From an uncultured Flavobacteriales bacterium (lineage in GTDB: Bacteria > Bacteroidota > Bacteroidia > Flavobacteriales > BACL11): a stretch of 64,000 nt of DNA. The notes under the pieces are model-generated. The model was given only the letters and a program-made list of their open reading frames with translations. It was not told the DNA's origin and ran no database searches. Shown here one piece after another: positions 39,777-51,273 of this stretch. Each line of letters opens with the position of its first letter. Position 1 is the first letter of the stretch. A program made the position numbers and the translations under genes. The DNA lies in assembly GCA_905181635.1 (NCBI GenBank), contig CAJIYM010000003.1, forward strand, positions 124,001 through 188,000, read 5' to 3'.

Positions 39777-42700
39777 TATAATACTTCAACTTTTATTTCA
39801 TCATCAATATACACCAAAACACGCTTTGTATTTTCATATCCCATATCATTTAAAGCAGATGCATAATCAGTAATTTGTGATTCATGATCTGTACTCTTTA
39901 CTCCAGTTTTATAATCTATTACTACTACTTCATCAGTATTTTTCGCAAATAACAACCTATCAGGAATGTAAGTTCTCCCATTTTCCATTAAAATTTCTTT
40001 TTCGGTTTTTACTGTCCAATTTTCATCAAAGTAAGGAACTATATTTTTATTTCCCAACAATTGATCAATCGTTATTTTTAACTTTTCAGCATCTTCTTTT
40101 GAACATCTACCCAACTTGTAAAAACCCTCAACAACCTTTTCCTGTTGATCCAAATAATGAATTTCCGAAAGCACTAAGTGTAATAGTTTTCCCCAATCCC
40201 TTTTTGCATTTGCTGACTCAATATCCCAAATTTCTTCAGAAGAATGCTTTAATGAAAGAACTTCTTTCCAATCTAATTTATTACGTTTTTTTACTAAAAA
40301 GGAATCTTCTATTTTCGTATTATATTCATGCATCATATCTGCATCTCCAATTTCAATTGGAAAATTATCATCATATGCATATAAAAAAGAATTGAGATCT
40401 TCTTTCTTCTTAAAATCATCAGAAGGTTTGTCAGGAAAATACTTTGAGAAAATATACAAACGCTCTTTAGGGCGTGTCATTGCAACATAGAGTTTATTTA
40501 AGCTATCCAATAAGCTCATTTCTTTCTCTTTCTGATATTCTGAACTAAAATAAGATTGCTCTAGTTGCTTATTCCCATTAATTAATGCAGATGGTAATTG
40601 TTTATTAAAACAAGTAGAAGTGTCTACCCAAATATCAGTTGTTTTTTTTCTATCCTCCCAATTAAAAGGAATCATAACAACATTAAAAGCCAAACCTTTT
40701 GACTTATGAATAGTCATGATCTGCACGGCATTAGTTCCTTCAGGAATTACAATTGATTCTTTACTCTTTCGTTCTTCCCACCACAATAAAAATTCAGAAA
40801 GACTACTTCCTTTTTTTTCAGTATAAGCCAACACTACATCCAAAAAGAATTGCAGATAAATATCTTCATCAAATCTAAATAAACGAATAAGCTGCTCCAC
40901 CATTTCATACAAGGGCTCTTGTAATAATTTTTCAGCATTAATAAATATTTTAGCTTTCTTAAGTACGTTAATGAATCCTACTTCAGTTTTAACTTTTAAA
41001 TTTAAGGTATGTAAATTTTCGTCCGATAAAATATGTAAAAATAGATATACTGAAATTACTGATTTAGAAATAGCATCTTTAGGATTTTGCAAATAACACA
41101 ATAGAGCAATTAAGACATTAACTTTATCGGACTTACTAAGTAATAAACCTTCATTTGAAATTACTGGTATTTTTGCTAAAGAAAATGCCTCAGCTACCAA
41201 AGCAACTCTTTTTCTAGTATTACATAGTATAGTTACATCATTATAACTGTAGTTATTTTCATTTACAAGCTTATTAATTTCATCTACCATCTTTTCCAGA
41301 ATTAACTGCTTAAAATCATGTTCTTTATCTCCAAAAAGCTCAATCCGCACATAACCTCCATCTTTTGAAAAGTCGCTTTTCTGCTGCTGATCATCATAAA
41401 TATCAATAATATCATTAGAAAGCAATGATTTTGTATTTTCAAAAAACTGATTATTAAACTCTACAATATGTTTTCTACTTCTAAAATTATTCAATAAATT
41501 ATCTGATTCAAAATGAAATTCTAATTTTTGTTCCCAATCCTTTTTAAAAAGCAAACCTTCTCCTTTATAAATTTTTGGCAGTTGAGAGAACTGCTCTACC
41601 TCCCCTCCTCTCCATCTGTAGATAGATTGTTTTCCATCTCCGACAACTAAGCTTTTCCCATAATCTAATGAGTCAGTAATTAAAGGCAATATATTTTGCC
41701 ATTGCAAAAGGGACGTGTCCTGAAATTCATCAATTAAATAATGATTATATCGCTCCCCTAACCGTTCATAGATAAAAGAGGAAGGCTGATTGGTTACTAA
41801 CTTATGTATCTTCTTATTGAACTCTGAAATTTGTTCAATATTATTTTCTTTTTTAAAGGTTCTTATCTCACCCATCAATTCGTTAAGAATAGCAATAGAA
41901 TAAATATTTTTAAGTATTGCTTTTATAGAATTATACTCATTGAGCAAATTCATTATCTCTGTAAAAAATTGTTTCAAATTAGATTTTAGACTATCAACTA
42001 AATCTTTAATTTCAACCTTCTTCCCATCTGCATACCAAATATCATTCGCTATATTTCTAAGCATTGCATCAGAAGGAATCCATTTTTTATCTTGGCTATG
42101 ACCTAAATTTTCAGTAAAATACTTGTAAAAAGTTCCTCTTAAAAAATGATCTTTTGTTAGCCCATTAACATCAAAAAATACGCATACTCTATCAGCTAAA
42201 CTCTCAACTTTTAGTTTTATTCGCTCTTTATCTAATTGCAAATCCTTTTTCACTTGCATGCATTGCTTAACTGTCAGTATTTTCCCATCTGTAAAAGCAG
42301 CAACTTCTTCTTTTAACAATTGCATAGAAAACTCTTCCAAATCTCGCTCAATATTTGTACTCTTTCCATCCTCTGCTTTTTGCATTGCAAAGTTTACTAG
42401 CGCATTAGAAAAATCACCTCCTGAATCAGACATTTTACCTAAAAGCAAAGCCACAACAGGCTGAATGATCTTATAGGAATCCATTTCTAAATCAAAATTA
42501 TTTGCCAAACCTAAATCGGAAGCAAAAGTTCTAACAATTTTATAGGTAAACTTATCAATGGTTGAGATTCCTAAATCAGCATAATGATGTAAAATATGCG
42601 TATGAACAACAGCTGCTCTTTTAAAAATTTCCTCTTTATCTAAATTAGTTTTTTCTAGCAACCAATCCAATACACCATCTTTATCTTCTTGTTTTGATAA

Positions 42701-42898
42701 CTTATCCAAATATTCCAGCACCCTTTCCTTCATCTCAGTTGCTGCCTTGTTGGTAAAAGTAATGGCTAATATTTTCCTGTAATAATCAGCATATCCAAAA
42801 CGTCCACCTTGTAATGCTAAAGCTATAAAGCTTAAGGAAAGCGTATAAGTTTTTCCACTACCAGCTGAAGATCGAAATACTTGAAAATTTTTATTCAA
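39776..42898 (-). CDS. UvrD/Rep-family helicase with C-terminal nuclease (AddA-like)
   Basis: FRSSAGSGKTYTLSLSFI, LAITFTNKAATEMKERVLEYL, LIDEFQDTSLLQW, VVGDGKQSIYRWRGG, IMTIHKSKGLAFNVVMIP, VVVIDYKTG. Confidence 0.92.
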   Translation of the reverse strand: MNKNFQVFRSSAGSGKTYTLSLSFIALALQGGRFGYADYYRKILAITFTNKAATEMKERVLEYLDKLSKQEDKDGVLDWLLEKTNLDKEEIFKRAAVVHTHILHHYADLGISTIDKFTYKIVRTFASDLGLANNFDLEMDSYKIIQPVVALLLGKMSDSGGDFSNALVNFAMQKAEDGKSTNIERDLEEFSMQLLKEEVAAFTDGKILTVKQCMQVKKDLQLDKERIKLKVESLADRVCVFFDVNGLTKDHFLRGTFYKYFTENLGHSQDKKWIPSDAMLRNIANDIWYADGKKVEIKDLVDSLKSNLKQFFTEIMNLLNEYNSIKAILKNIYSIAILNELMGEIRTFKKENNIEQISEFNKKIHKLVTNQPSSFIYERLGERYNHYLIDEFQDTSLLQWQNILPLITDSLDYGKSLVVGDGKQSIYRWRGGEVEQFSQLPKIYKGEGLLFKKDWEQKLEFHFESDNLLNNFRSRKHIVEFNNQFFENTKSLLSNDIIDIYDDQQQKSDFSKDGGYVRIELFGDKEHDFKQLILEKMVDEINKLVNENNYSYNDVTILCNTRKRVALVAEAFSLAKIPVISNEGLLLSKSDKVNVLIALLCYLQNPKDAISKSVISVYLFLHILSDENLHTLNLKVKTEVGFINVLKKAKIFINAEKLLQEPLYEMVEQLIRLFRFDEDIYLQFFLDVVLAYTEKKGSSLSEFLLWWEERKSKESIVIPEGTNAVQIMTIHKSKGLAFNVVMIPFNWEDRKKTTDIWVDTSTCFNKQLPSALINGNKQLEQSYFSSEYQKEKEMSLLDSLNKLYVAMTRPKERLYIFSKYFPDKPSDDFKKKEDLNSFLYAYDDNFPIEIGDADMMHEYNTKIEDSFLVKKRNKLDWKEVLSLKHSSEEIWDIESANAKRDWGKLLHLVLSEIHYLDQQEKVVEGFYKLGRCSKEDAEKLKITIDQLLGNKNIVPYFDENWTVKTEKEILMENGRTYIPDRLLFAKNTDEVVVIDYKTGVKSTDHESQITDYASALNDMGYENTKRVLVYIDDEIKVEVL

Positions 42899-43011
42899 AA
42901 ATGTAATAATTTATTAAAATAATAATAGAAAAAAATTAAGAAAAATAAGGCAGAAATAATAAAATATTACTAACATTATTTAATATTATTCTTTGTTATT
43001 AAAAAAAAATA

Positions 43012-43019
43012 TAATTTTG
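43012..43019 (+). promoter_or_regulatory. Bacteroidota -7 element TAATTTTG
   Basis: TAnnTTTG match 15 nt before the ATG at 43035. Confidence 0.45.
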
Positions 43020-43034
43020 TAAAAAATTATCAAA

Positions 43035-43859
43035 ATGAATAAGCAAAAGCTTAGAGAAATTATTTTTGGCTACAGAACTAAAGCTGGTAAAAGGTTCGAT
43101 GTCATTTTACTATTAGCAATTATCGTATCAGTGGTGGCTGTTATGCTAGACAGTGATAAAGAAATACACAAACAATATGGCTGGCTGCTTTTAATAGCTG
43201 AATGGGTTTTTACTTTATTATTTACTATTGAGTATGTATTACGAATATACTGCTCAACTGATAAAAAAAAATATACCCTATCATTTATGGGAATCATAGA
43301 CTTATTATCTATAATTCCAACTTATTTAATAATATTCTATGCTCCAATCGTAGCTTTAATTGATATTCGTGTGCTTAGATTAATACGTATATTTAGAATA
43401 TTTAAACTATCACCTTATCTTAGAAGTGGACATACAATGCAAATAGCATTAAGATCGTCTAGGCCTAAAATAATTGTATTTATTCTTTCAGTTTCATTAG
43501 TTGTAATAATTCTTGGGACTCTTATGTATATAGTTGAAGGCCAGCAAAATGGTTTTGACAATATCCCTAAATCTATTTATTGGGCAGTAGTCACCCTTAC
43601 TACTGTTGGATATGGAGATGTAGTACCCATTACTACTCTAGGAAAAACAGTAGCTGTATTTATCATGTTGCTTGGTTATGCTATTATTGCTGTTCCTACT
43701 GGAATTGTATCTTCAGAAATGAGTAAAAATAGAACTGATAAAGAACAACTAGAAAACCAAGAAGAAATTTTAGAAAAGGAGGAAGAAATAATAGCTAAAG
43801 ACAACGAAATTTTAAAAAAGCTTGAAGCTCTTGAAAAGAAAATAGATCAATTGAAATAA
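43035..43859 (+). CDS. Voltage-gated potassium channel-like ion transporter
   Basis: S4-like RVLRLIRIFRIFKLSPYLR, selectivity filter TLTTVGYGDVVP, C-terminal coiled coil. Confidence 0.93.
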   Translation: MNKQKLREIIFGYRTKAGKRFDVILLLAIIVSVVAVMLDSDKEIHKQYGWLLLIAEWVFTLLFTIEYVLRIYCSTDKKKYTLSFMGIIDLLSIIPTYLIIFYAPIVALIDIRVLRLIRIFRIFKLSPYLRSGHTMQIALRSSRPKIIVFILSVSLVVIILGTLMYIVEGQQNGFDNIPKSIYWAVVTLTTVGYGDVVPITTLGKTVAVFIMLLGYAIIAVPTGIVSSEMSKNRTDKEQLENQEEILEKEEEIIAKDNEILKKLEALEKKIDQLK

Positions 43860-43892
43860 TATCTATTTTAAAAAATAATGAATAGAAAAAAA

Positions 43893-45227
43893 TTATTCCA
43901 CAACTATTTTTCTTTCAACAGATCCATTATTATAAATATTTATAAAGGGTTTATTACTTGATGGAATTACATTTTTACCTAGAAAATCTACTGATTTAGT
44001 TAGTTTCATATCATTTAAATTAACACCTTCATTAACAGCACTTATTTGGGTTAACGTACCATACAAAAAGTGTACTTCACGCTCAGTAGATGCAGTATAA
44101 ACAACTGAGAAATTTCCTAAATAAGGACCTCCATAAGTGATATCAGGTTCAATTTTATGTCCAAAAGTAGCTATATCTGAAATTATACCATTATATAAAC
44201 TTTTACCATCACTTCCAATTACACTATAGAAGCATTCCTTATTCCCATTTCTGTTTTCCTCCCAAACACTAATAAAATAATTTAAATCTGTAGCAATTTC
44301 TGCTTTATCTTGTAAAGGACTTCCTGCTGACTCTACTTGAGAAAAATAAGATTTTTGCAAATCATCTGCGTTAACATTAGACTTATACAGCTCATTTACA
44401 CCAGAACCCCCATTACGCCTTACAACCATAATACTATCGCCGAGTACTGCACCAACTGGTGAAGAAGTAGGACAGGAATTGAACACCCAATTTATATCAT
44501 CTAAATCCTGAGCAGTTGTAAAAGTCAAGCCTTCATCAGTTGATTGAGCGATATAAGAGTTTCGTACATTATTCTCATTATTTCTAAATAACAAATACAC
44601 ACTATTTTCATTAGTAACCAAAGTAGACTGACAACAATCACAAGGCTCACCAGGAGCTAAAGCACTAACATCTGCTGCAGGGGAAAAACTCATTCCAAAA
44701 TTAAAGGAGGTTTTTACTACTTGTTTCCAATCTGTCCAATTTGGCAAACATTCCATATAAGAAACAATAGGGTTTCCGTCCTCACGAACAGATATATTTG
44801 GCATTGCAAATTTGTGTGTATTTGAATTATCTGAAACTCTGATTGTATCAGAGAAAGTAAAGCCTCCATCAAAAGAACGCTTTAAATAAATAACATGATT
44901 GTTATGCAATAAAGATTCAAAAATAAGATAAATAGTATCTCCATTTGCAGCAATTTCAGGACCTATAAAACCAGTTGGCATCAAATCAGAATTTACCAAA
45001 TCAAAAGCACTATCAAAATCAGTTCCATTCCATTTTCTAGCTTTTATTGCTTTTGGTGTAGATGGTTTTGACCAAATAACAAAAGGACTATTATTAGCAG
45101 CTAGTACTACTCTTGGTCTATCATAGCCTTCGGAAGGACCACTACTAATTATGTAAGTAGCACTTGGATTAAAGTATTGTCCAGATGAAAAAATGGGTAA
45201 TAACAGAAAAAATATAAAAGGTTTCAT
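43893..45227 (-). CDS. Secreted sialidase/BNR-repeat-like protein
   Basis: Signal peptide; repeated YLKRSFDGGFTFSDTIRVS and AQSTDEGLTFTTAQDL (BNR/Asp-box-like); C-terminal INIYNNGSVERKIVVE. Confidence 0.6.
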   Translation of the reverse strand: MKPFIFFLLLPIFSSGQYFNPSATYIISSGPSEGYDRPRVVLAANNSPFVIWSKPSTPKAIKARKWNGTDFDSAFDLVNSDLMPTGFIGPEIAANGDTIYLIFESLLHNNHVIYLKRSFDGGFTFSDTIRVSDNSNTHKFAMPNISVREDGNPIVSYMECLPNWTDWKQVVKTSFNFGMSFSPAADVSALAPGEPCDCCQSTLVTNENSVYLLFRNNENNVRNSYIAQSTDEGLTFTTAQDLDDINWVFNSCPTSSPVGAVLGDSIMVVRRNGGSGVNELYKSNVNADDLQKSYFSQVESAGSPLQDKAEIATDLNYFISVWEENRNGNKECFYSVIGSDGKSLYNGIISDIATFGHKIEPDITYGGPYLGNFSVVYTASTEREVHFLYGTLTQISAVNEGVNLNDMKLTKSVDFLGKNVIPSSNKPFINIYNNGSVERKIVVE

Positions 45228-45260
45228 AGTAATGATTTCTTGCGTAAATATATATTAAAG

Positions 45261-48258
45261 TTAACGTATAATAAAAATAGGGCCTTTATCTTGATGCTTC
45301 CAGCCTTCAAAATCTTGGAAATATACTTCATAAATATAGGTTCCCATAGGTAAATCATTTCCTGTTTTATAATGCTTACCATCCCAACCATTTTCATTTA
45401 AGAAACACTCTAAGTCAGCAATATTTTCAGTAGCATATACTAAATTAGAAAAACGATCATAAACATTAAAATAAAAAGTAGCCTCTCTAATCCCATGATG
45501 TGTTAAACAAAATAAATCATTAATTCCATCATAATCAGGTGTGAATGAATTTGGAATATACATCCAATAATCATCTGCAACCCATAGTTGTTTAAATGTA
45601 GTGTCGCTACAACCGACATCATCTGTAACAATTAAATTCAATTGATAAATTCCTATTGAATCTTTAAAAACATGATAAGGGCTTGAAGTATAATCATTAG
45701 GCGTATTATCTCCAAAATCCCAATTCCAAGCTACTATATTTCCTATCGAAATATCATTTAATTGTACAGAAGGATATAAAACAGACAAAGTATCGCTAGT
45801 GTTGCAAAAAGTGCGGTAGGTGATTCTAAAACTGTAACTAAAGCAGAACCATTAATACTACCACTGTTATTAGCATCTGAAAAATATGTCAATGTATATA
45901 CTCCATCTTGTTTGGGTTTAATATAATAAGGATTATCACTTGTAGTGATAGCTTGACTGAGCTGACACCATTAATGGCATAAATAAAAGTATAGGGCAAT
46001 AAGCCTGAAATAAAGGAAACCTTAACATCAGCCTGAGCTAAACTATTATCACAAACTACTTCATCTCCAGAAATAAATGCTGCTAGTGGAGGAATTAAAC
46101 TAATTACTAATTTAACAGTATCATTATATGCTGAAACAAAGGAATTAACCTCAGTATTACCATTTAACATAGTAATACTATCATAATCCCAACTTACAAA
46201 AGAATACAAAGGATCGATATTAGGTGTTAATGTAATGTTCTCATTATTATAATAAATTGCACTAGTTGGGAAAATACTCGTATTTATACCATTAATATCA
46301 ATAGTTGTTGTCGTTCCAGTTGGGAAAACATCATAGATAATTGTTGGTTTTTTATAAATATTTAATCTTACAGTATCAGAAGATGTAACATTAAAAGAAG
46401 CATTAGGAGATACATTACTAGGGAAAATTGTAACACTATTTGAACTCCAAGATGTAAAACCATACAAAGGATCAATAGTAGATGAAATATTTACAGGAGA
46501 ATCAATATAATAATCTGCAGAAAATGGAAAGGCACTAATCACTTGACCATCTACAGTAATAGTAGAAGTAGTCGATAAATCATTAAGAGTATAAACTACT
46601 CTAAATCCTAATCTCTGATGTACAATTGAATTAATAAACAGGGTATCACAACCATCAATTTCAAATATTGGGTAGGAAAATAAACCTGTATCTGATGGGA
46701 TTAAAAACCATACTATCTGCTGCCATAGATAGTATCATATGTATTATTAATTGTAAAGCTACCAGGTGTCATACTCATTTTCCATACAAAAATATCTTTC
46801 TTCCTGCCTGTTGCATCCAAAATAGTGCCATCAAAATCTGCTAAATCTTCAAAAAAACCTATAGCGTATACATTGCCAAAACCATCAGGACAAATATCAC
46901 CTGTTCTATCATCATCATCTGTAGCAGAACCACCCATCTTTGCCCAAACCCAATCTCCATTGTTAGAAGCCCCATCTATCTGAGCTACCCAAGCAGATAA
47001 AGTAGTATCACCAGCAATCTGGGCATCAACTACTAATCCATTTGAAAATGTCATTTCTCCTCCTAGCAGTACCACAAACAAAAACTTGCTTATTAGCATC
47101 TACAGACATTTGATAAGGCTTATCTGTTCCTTGCACTCCTTGCTCTTTTTGCCCATTTCCAATCTCCTTGATTATTCATCTTTGCAACAAAAACATCTCT
47201 TTTTTGCTTATGACTTAAAGTATCTGTATTATTTGAAGCATTAGCCCCAGGAAATACCATAGGGTTACGATATTCTCCTGTAATATAAATATCATCACAA
47301 ACATCAATAGCTATACTATTTGCTCTATCTGTTTTATTACTACCAAATCCTTCTGCCCACAGCCAATTACCATCCTTATCCATCTTAAAGATAAAAGCAT
47401 CCCACTCACCATTAGAAGTAATAGAATAAGGCCCATAATTACCTGTCCCCTGAAATCCACCTACAACATAAATATTTGAGAATTGATCAATAGCCAATCT
47501 ATTATCACGTGAACCCCTCTGATCTTTAATACCATCAAAATTATCTACCCAAACCAATTACCGCTAGGATCTAATTTACCAATGTAACCTTGTGGCTGAC
47601 AATTTACCCAATTTGGATTATTCAATGTAAATCCTCCAATAAATTCGGCTTCATCACCTGAAAAGAAACCAGTTATATAAATAAATCCATCATCATCCAC
47701 TTTCACATCATATGAATGATCATCTGAAGAATAAATACCACCACCACATGCAGGTGAAAAAGTATTATTATCATCAATTATAGATATAACGAATTCACAA
47801 TTGCCATCTTTATCAATCTTAGTTAACATAGAATTGTCAGCCCCATTACTAGACGAATTTGTTACAGCACCTGGTGTGTTGTAGGGAAATTCAATATCTG
47901 CCCAAAATGTTCCGGTTAAAAACACATCACCTGCTGGAGTTACATGCATTCCTAAAGCTCTATCATCATAAGGACCTCCACCTCCTGAAATAGCCCATAT
48001 AACAGTGCCAAACGAATCAAGTTTAGCAACAAACATATCTTTATTGTTATTTTGACTACCATTATAAACAAGATTAAAAGGTCCGAAATCAGCATTATTA
48101 TTAAAAAACCCACTGATGTAAATAAAACCTAATGAATCTGCTCCTATTGAAATACCTTTGTCAGATTTTGAGCCCCCAAATGATTTCACCCAATCAGTTG
48201 TTTGAGAAAATACATTAACACTAAAGAAAATAAATAAAAAAATTAAAGTTTTGTTCAT
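45261..48258 (-). CDS. T9SS substrate paralog B: N-terminal SBBP-like repeats, two InlB/Listeria-Bacteroides-like repeats, PKD-like domain, gliding motility-associated C-terminal (type B) domain; several frame breaks
   Basis: ORFs 47545..48405 (real ATG 48258), 47120..47557, 46713..47099, 45889..46542 and 45261..45788 are collinear with copy A. Confidence 0.75.
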
Positions 48259-50550
48259 AAATATATGTTTAACGTATGATAAAAATAGGGCCTTTATCTT
48301 GATGCTTCCAGCCTTCAAAATCTTGGAAATATACTTCATAAATATAGGTTCCCATAGGCAAATCATTTCCTGTTTTATAATGCTTACCATCCCAACCATT
48401 TTCATTTAAGAAACACTCTAAGTCAGCAATATTTTCAGTAGCATATACTAAATTAGAAAAACGATCATAAACATTAAAATAAAAAGTAGCCTCTCTAATC
48501 CCATGATGTGTTAAACAAAATAAATCATTAATTCCATCATAATCAGGTGTGAATGAATTTGGAATATACATCCAATAATCATCCGCAACCCATAGTTGTT
48601 TAAATGTAGTGTCGCTACAACCGACATCATCTGTAACAATTAAATTCAATTGATAAATTCCTATTGAATCTTTAAAAACATGATAAGGGCTTGAAGTATA
48701 ATCATTAGGCGTGTTATCTCCAAAATCCCAATTCCAAGCTACTATATTTCCTATCGAAATATCATTTAATTGTACAGAAGGATATAAAACTGACAAAGTA
48801 TCGCTAGCTGTAGCGAAAAGTGCAGTAGGTGATTCTAAAACTGTAACTAAAGCAGAACCATTAATACTACCACTGTTATTAGCATCTGAAAAATATGTCA
48901 ATGTATATACTCCATCTTGTTTGGGTTTAATATAATAAGGATTATCACTTGTAGTGATAGTTGACTGAGCTGACACCATTAATGGCATAAATAAAAGTAT
49001 AGGGCAATAAGCCTGAAATAAAGGAAACCTTAACATCAGCCTGAGCTAAACTATTATCACAAACTACTTCATCTCCAGAAATAAATGCTGCTAGTGGAGG
49101 AATTAAACTAATTACTAATTTAACAGTATCGTTATATGCTGAAACAAAGGAATTAACCTCAGTATTACCATTTAACATAGTAATACTATCATAATCCCAA
49201 CTTACAAAAGAATATAAAGGATCGATATTAGGTGTTAATGTAATGTTCTCATTATTATAATAAATTGCACTAGTTGGGAAAATACTCGTATTTACACCAT
49301 TAATATCAATAGTTGTTGTCGTTCCAGTTGGGAAAATATCATAGATAATTGTTGGTTTTTTATAAATATTTAATCTTACAGTATCAGAAGATGTAACATT
49401 AAAAGAAGCATTAGGAGATACATTACTAGGGAAAATTGTAACACTATTTGAACTCCAAGATGTAAAACCATACAAAGGATCAATAGTAGATGAAATATTT
49501 ACAGGAGAATCAATATAATAATCTGCAGAAAATGGAAAGGCACTAATCACTTGACCATCTACAGTAATACTAGAAGTAGTCGATAAATCATTAAGAGTAT
49601 AAACTACTCTAAATCCTAATCTCTGATGTACAATTGAATTAATAAACAGGGTATCACAACCATCAATTTCAAATATTGGGTAGGAAAATAAACCTGTATC
49701 TGATGGGTTAAAAACCATACTATCAGCAGCATAGATAGTCTCATATGTATTATTAATTGTAAAGCTACCAGGTGTCATACTCATTTTCCATACAAAAATA
49801 TCTTTCTTCCTGCCTGTTGCATCCAAAATAGTGCCATCAAAATCTGCTAAATCTTCAAAAAAACCTATAGCGTAAACATTCCCAAAACCATCAGGACAAA
49901 TATCATTTGTTCTATCATCATCATCTGTATCAGAACCACCCATCTTTGCCCAAACCCAATCTCCATTGTTAGAAGCCCCATCTATCTGAGCTACCCAAGC
50001 AGATAAAGTAGTATCACCAGCAATCTGTGGAGGCGCAACCAATCCACTATTGAAAAGTCATTTCTCCTTTCGCCGTACCACAAAAAACACTTGCTTATTG
50101 ACATCAACCGACATTTGATATGGTTTATCTGTCCCAGATCTTCTTGCTCTTTTTGCCCATTTCCACTCTCCTTGATTATTCATCTTTGCAACAAAAACAT
50201 CTCTTTTTTGCTTATGACTTAAAGTATCCGTATTATTTGAAGCATTAGCCCCAGGAAATACCATAGGGTTACGATATTCTCCTGTAATATAAATATCATC
50301 ACAGACATCAATAGCTATACTATTTGCTCTATCTGTTTTATTACTACCAAATCCTTCTGCCCACAGCCAATTACCATCTTTATCCATCTTAAAGATAAAA
50401 GCATCCCACTCACCATTAGAAGTAATAGAATAAGGCCCATAATTACCTGTCCCCTGAAATCCACCTACAACATAAATATTTGAGAATTGATCAATAGCCA
50501 ATCTATTATCTCGTGAACCTCTCTGATCTTTAATACCATCAAAATTATCT
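45261..50550. repeat. Direct repeat: 45261-47545 nearly identical to 48269-50550
   Basis: Line-by-line comparison shows long identical stretches with scattered substitutions and 1-nt indels; spacing about 3.0 kb. Confidence 0.9.
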
Positions 50551-51269
50551 ACCCATAAGCCAATTACCGCTAGGATCTAATTTACCTATATACCCATAGG
50601 CTGACAATCCACATCCCAATCAGGATTTGTAATAGTAAACCCATCAAAATCTGCATCAAAACCAGAGAAAGAATCCTGTAACATAAATAAATCCATCATC
50701 ATCTACTTTCACATCATATGAATGATCATCAGCATCATAAATTGGATAAGGACAGCCACCAGAAGTATTATTCCCTCCAAAACCAATTACCCATTCAGGA
50801 TTTCCATCTGTATCAATTTTAGCAAGTAGAGAATTATCGTGATTATTTATTCCAGTAGTTGCAGTTATAGTGCCAGGAGCTCCATTAACACCCAATTTAT
50901 AAGAACTCCAAAAGGTGCCAGTAATAAAGACATCTCCCCCTGGTGTAACATGCATTCCTAAAGCTCTGTCATCACAACAACCACCTGATTGATTACCACC
51001 TGGAATAGCCCACAACACATTTCCATTTGAATCCAGTTTAGCAATAAAATTTTCTTTATTAGTGCCTGGATTTCCATTAGAAAAAGTAATAGCCCAAATG
51101 TCGCTTCACTATTATAAAAACCACTTATATAAATAAAACCTAAGGAATCTGTACCTATACTTATTCCTTTGTCTGAATTTACACCTCCAAATGATTTTAC
51201 CCAATCAGTAGTTTGAGATGTTAAATTTAAACTTAAAAAGACTAAAATAAACAATATTATTTTTTTCAT
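48269..51269 (-). CDS. T9SS substrate paralog A (tandem copy of the previous gene); several frame breaks
   Basis: ORFs 50958..51269, 50656..51018, 50058..50501, 48945..50042 and 48269..49036 are collinear. WNWDFGD...PYHVFKDSIGIYQLNLIVTDDVGCSDT (PKD-like) and YIPNSFTPDYDGINDLFCL (type B CTD). Confidence 0.75.
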
Positions 51270-51273
51270 TTTA

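Noticed and set aside
39877-40395. 172-aa plus-strand ORF
   Set aside because: Antisense to the well-supported AddA-like gene; low-complexity L/F/Y/H-rich translation typical of the reverse frame of AT-rich coding DNA.
45261-51269. Tandem duplication as an insertion sequence or composite transposon
   Set aside because: No transposase, terminal inverted repeats or target duplications seen; repeat boundaries coincide with gene features.
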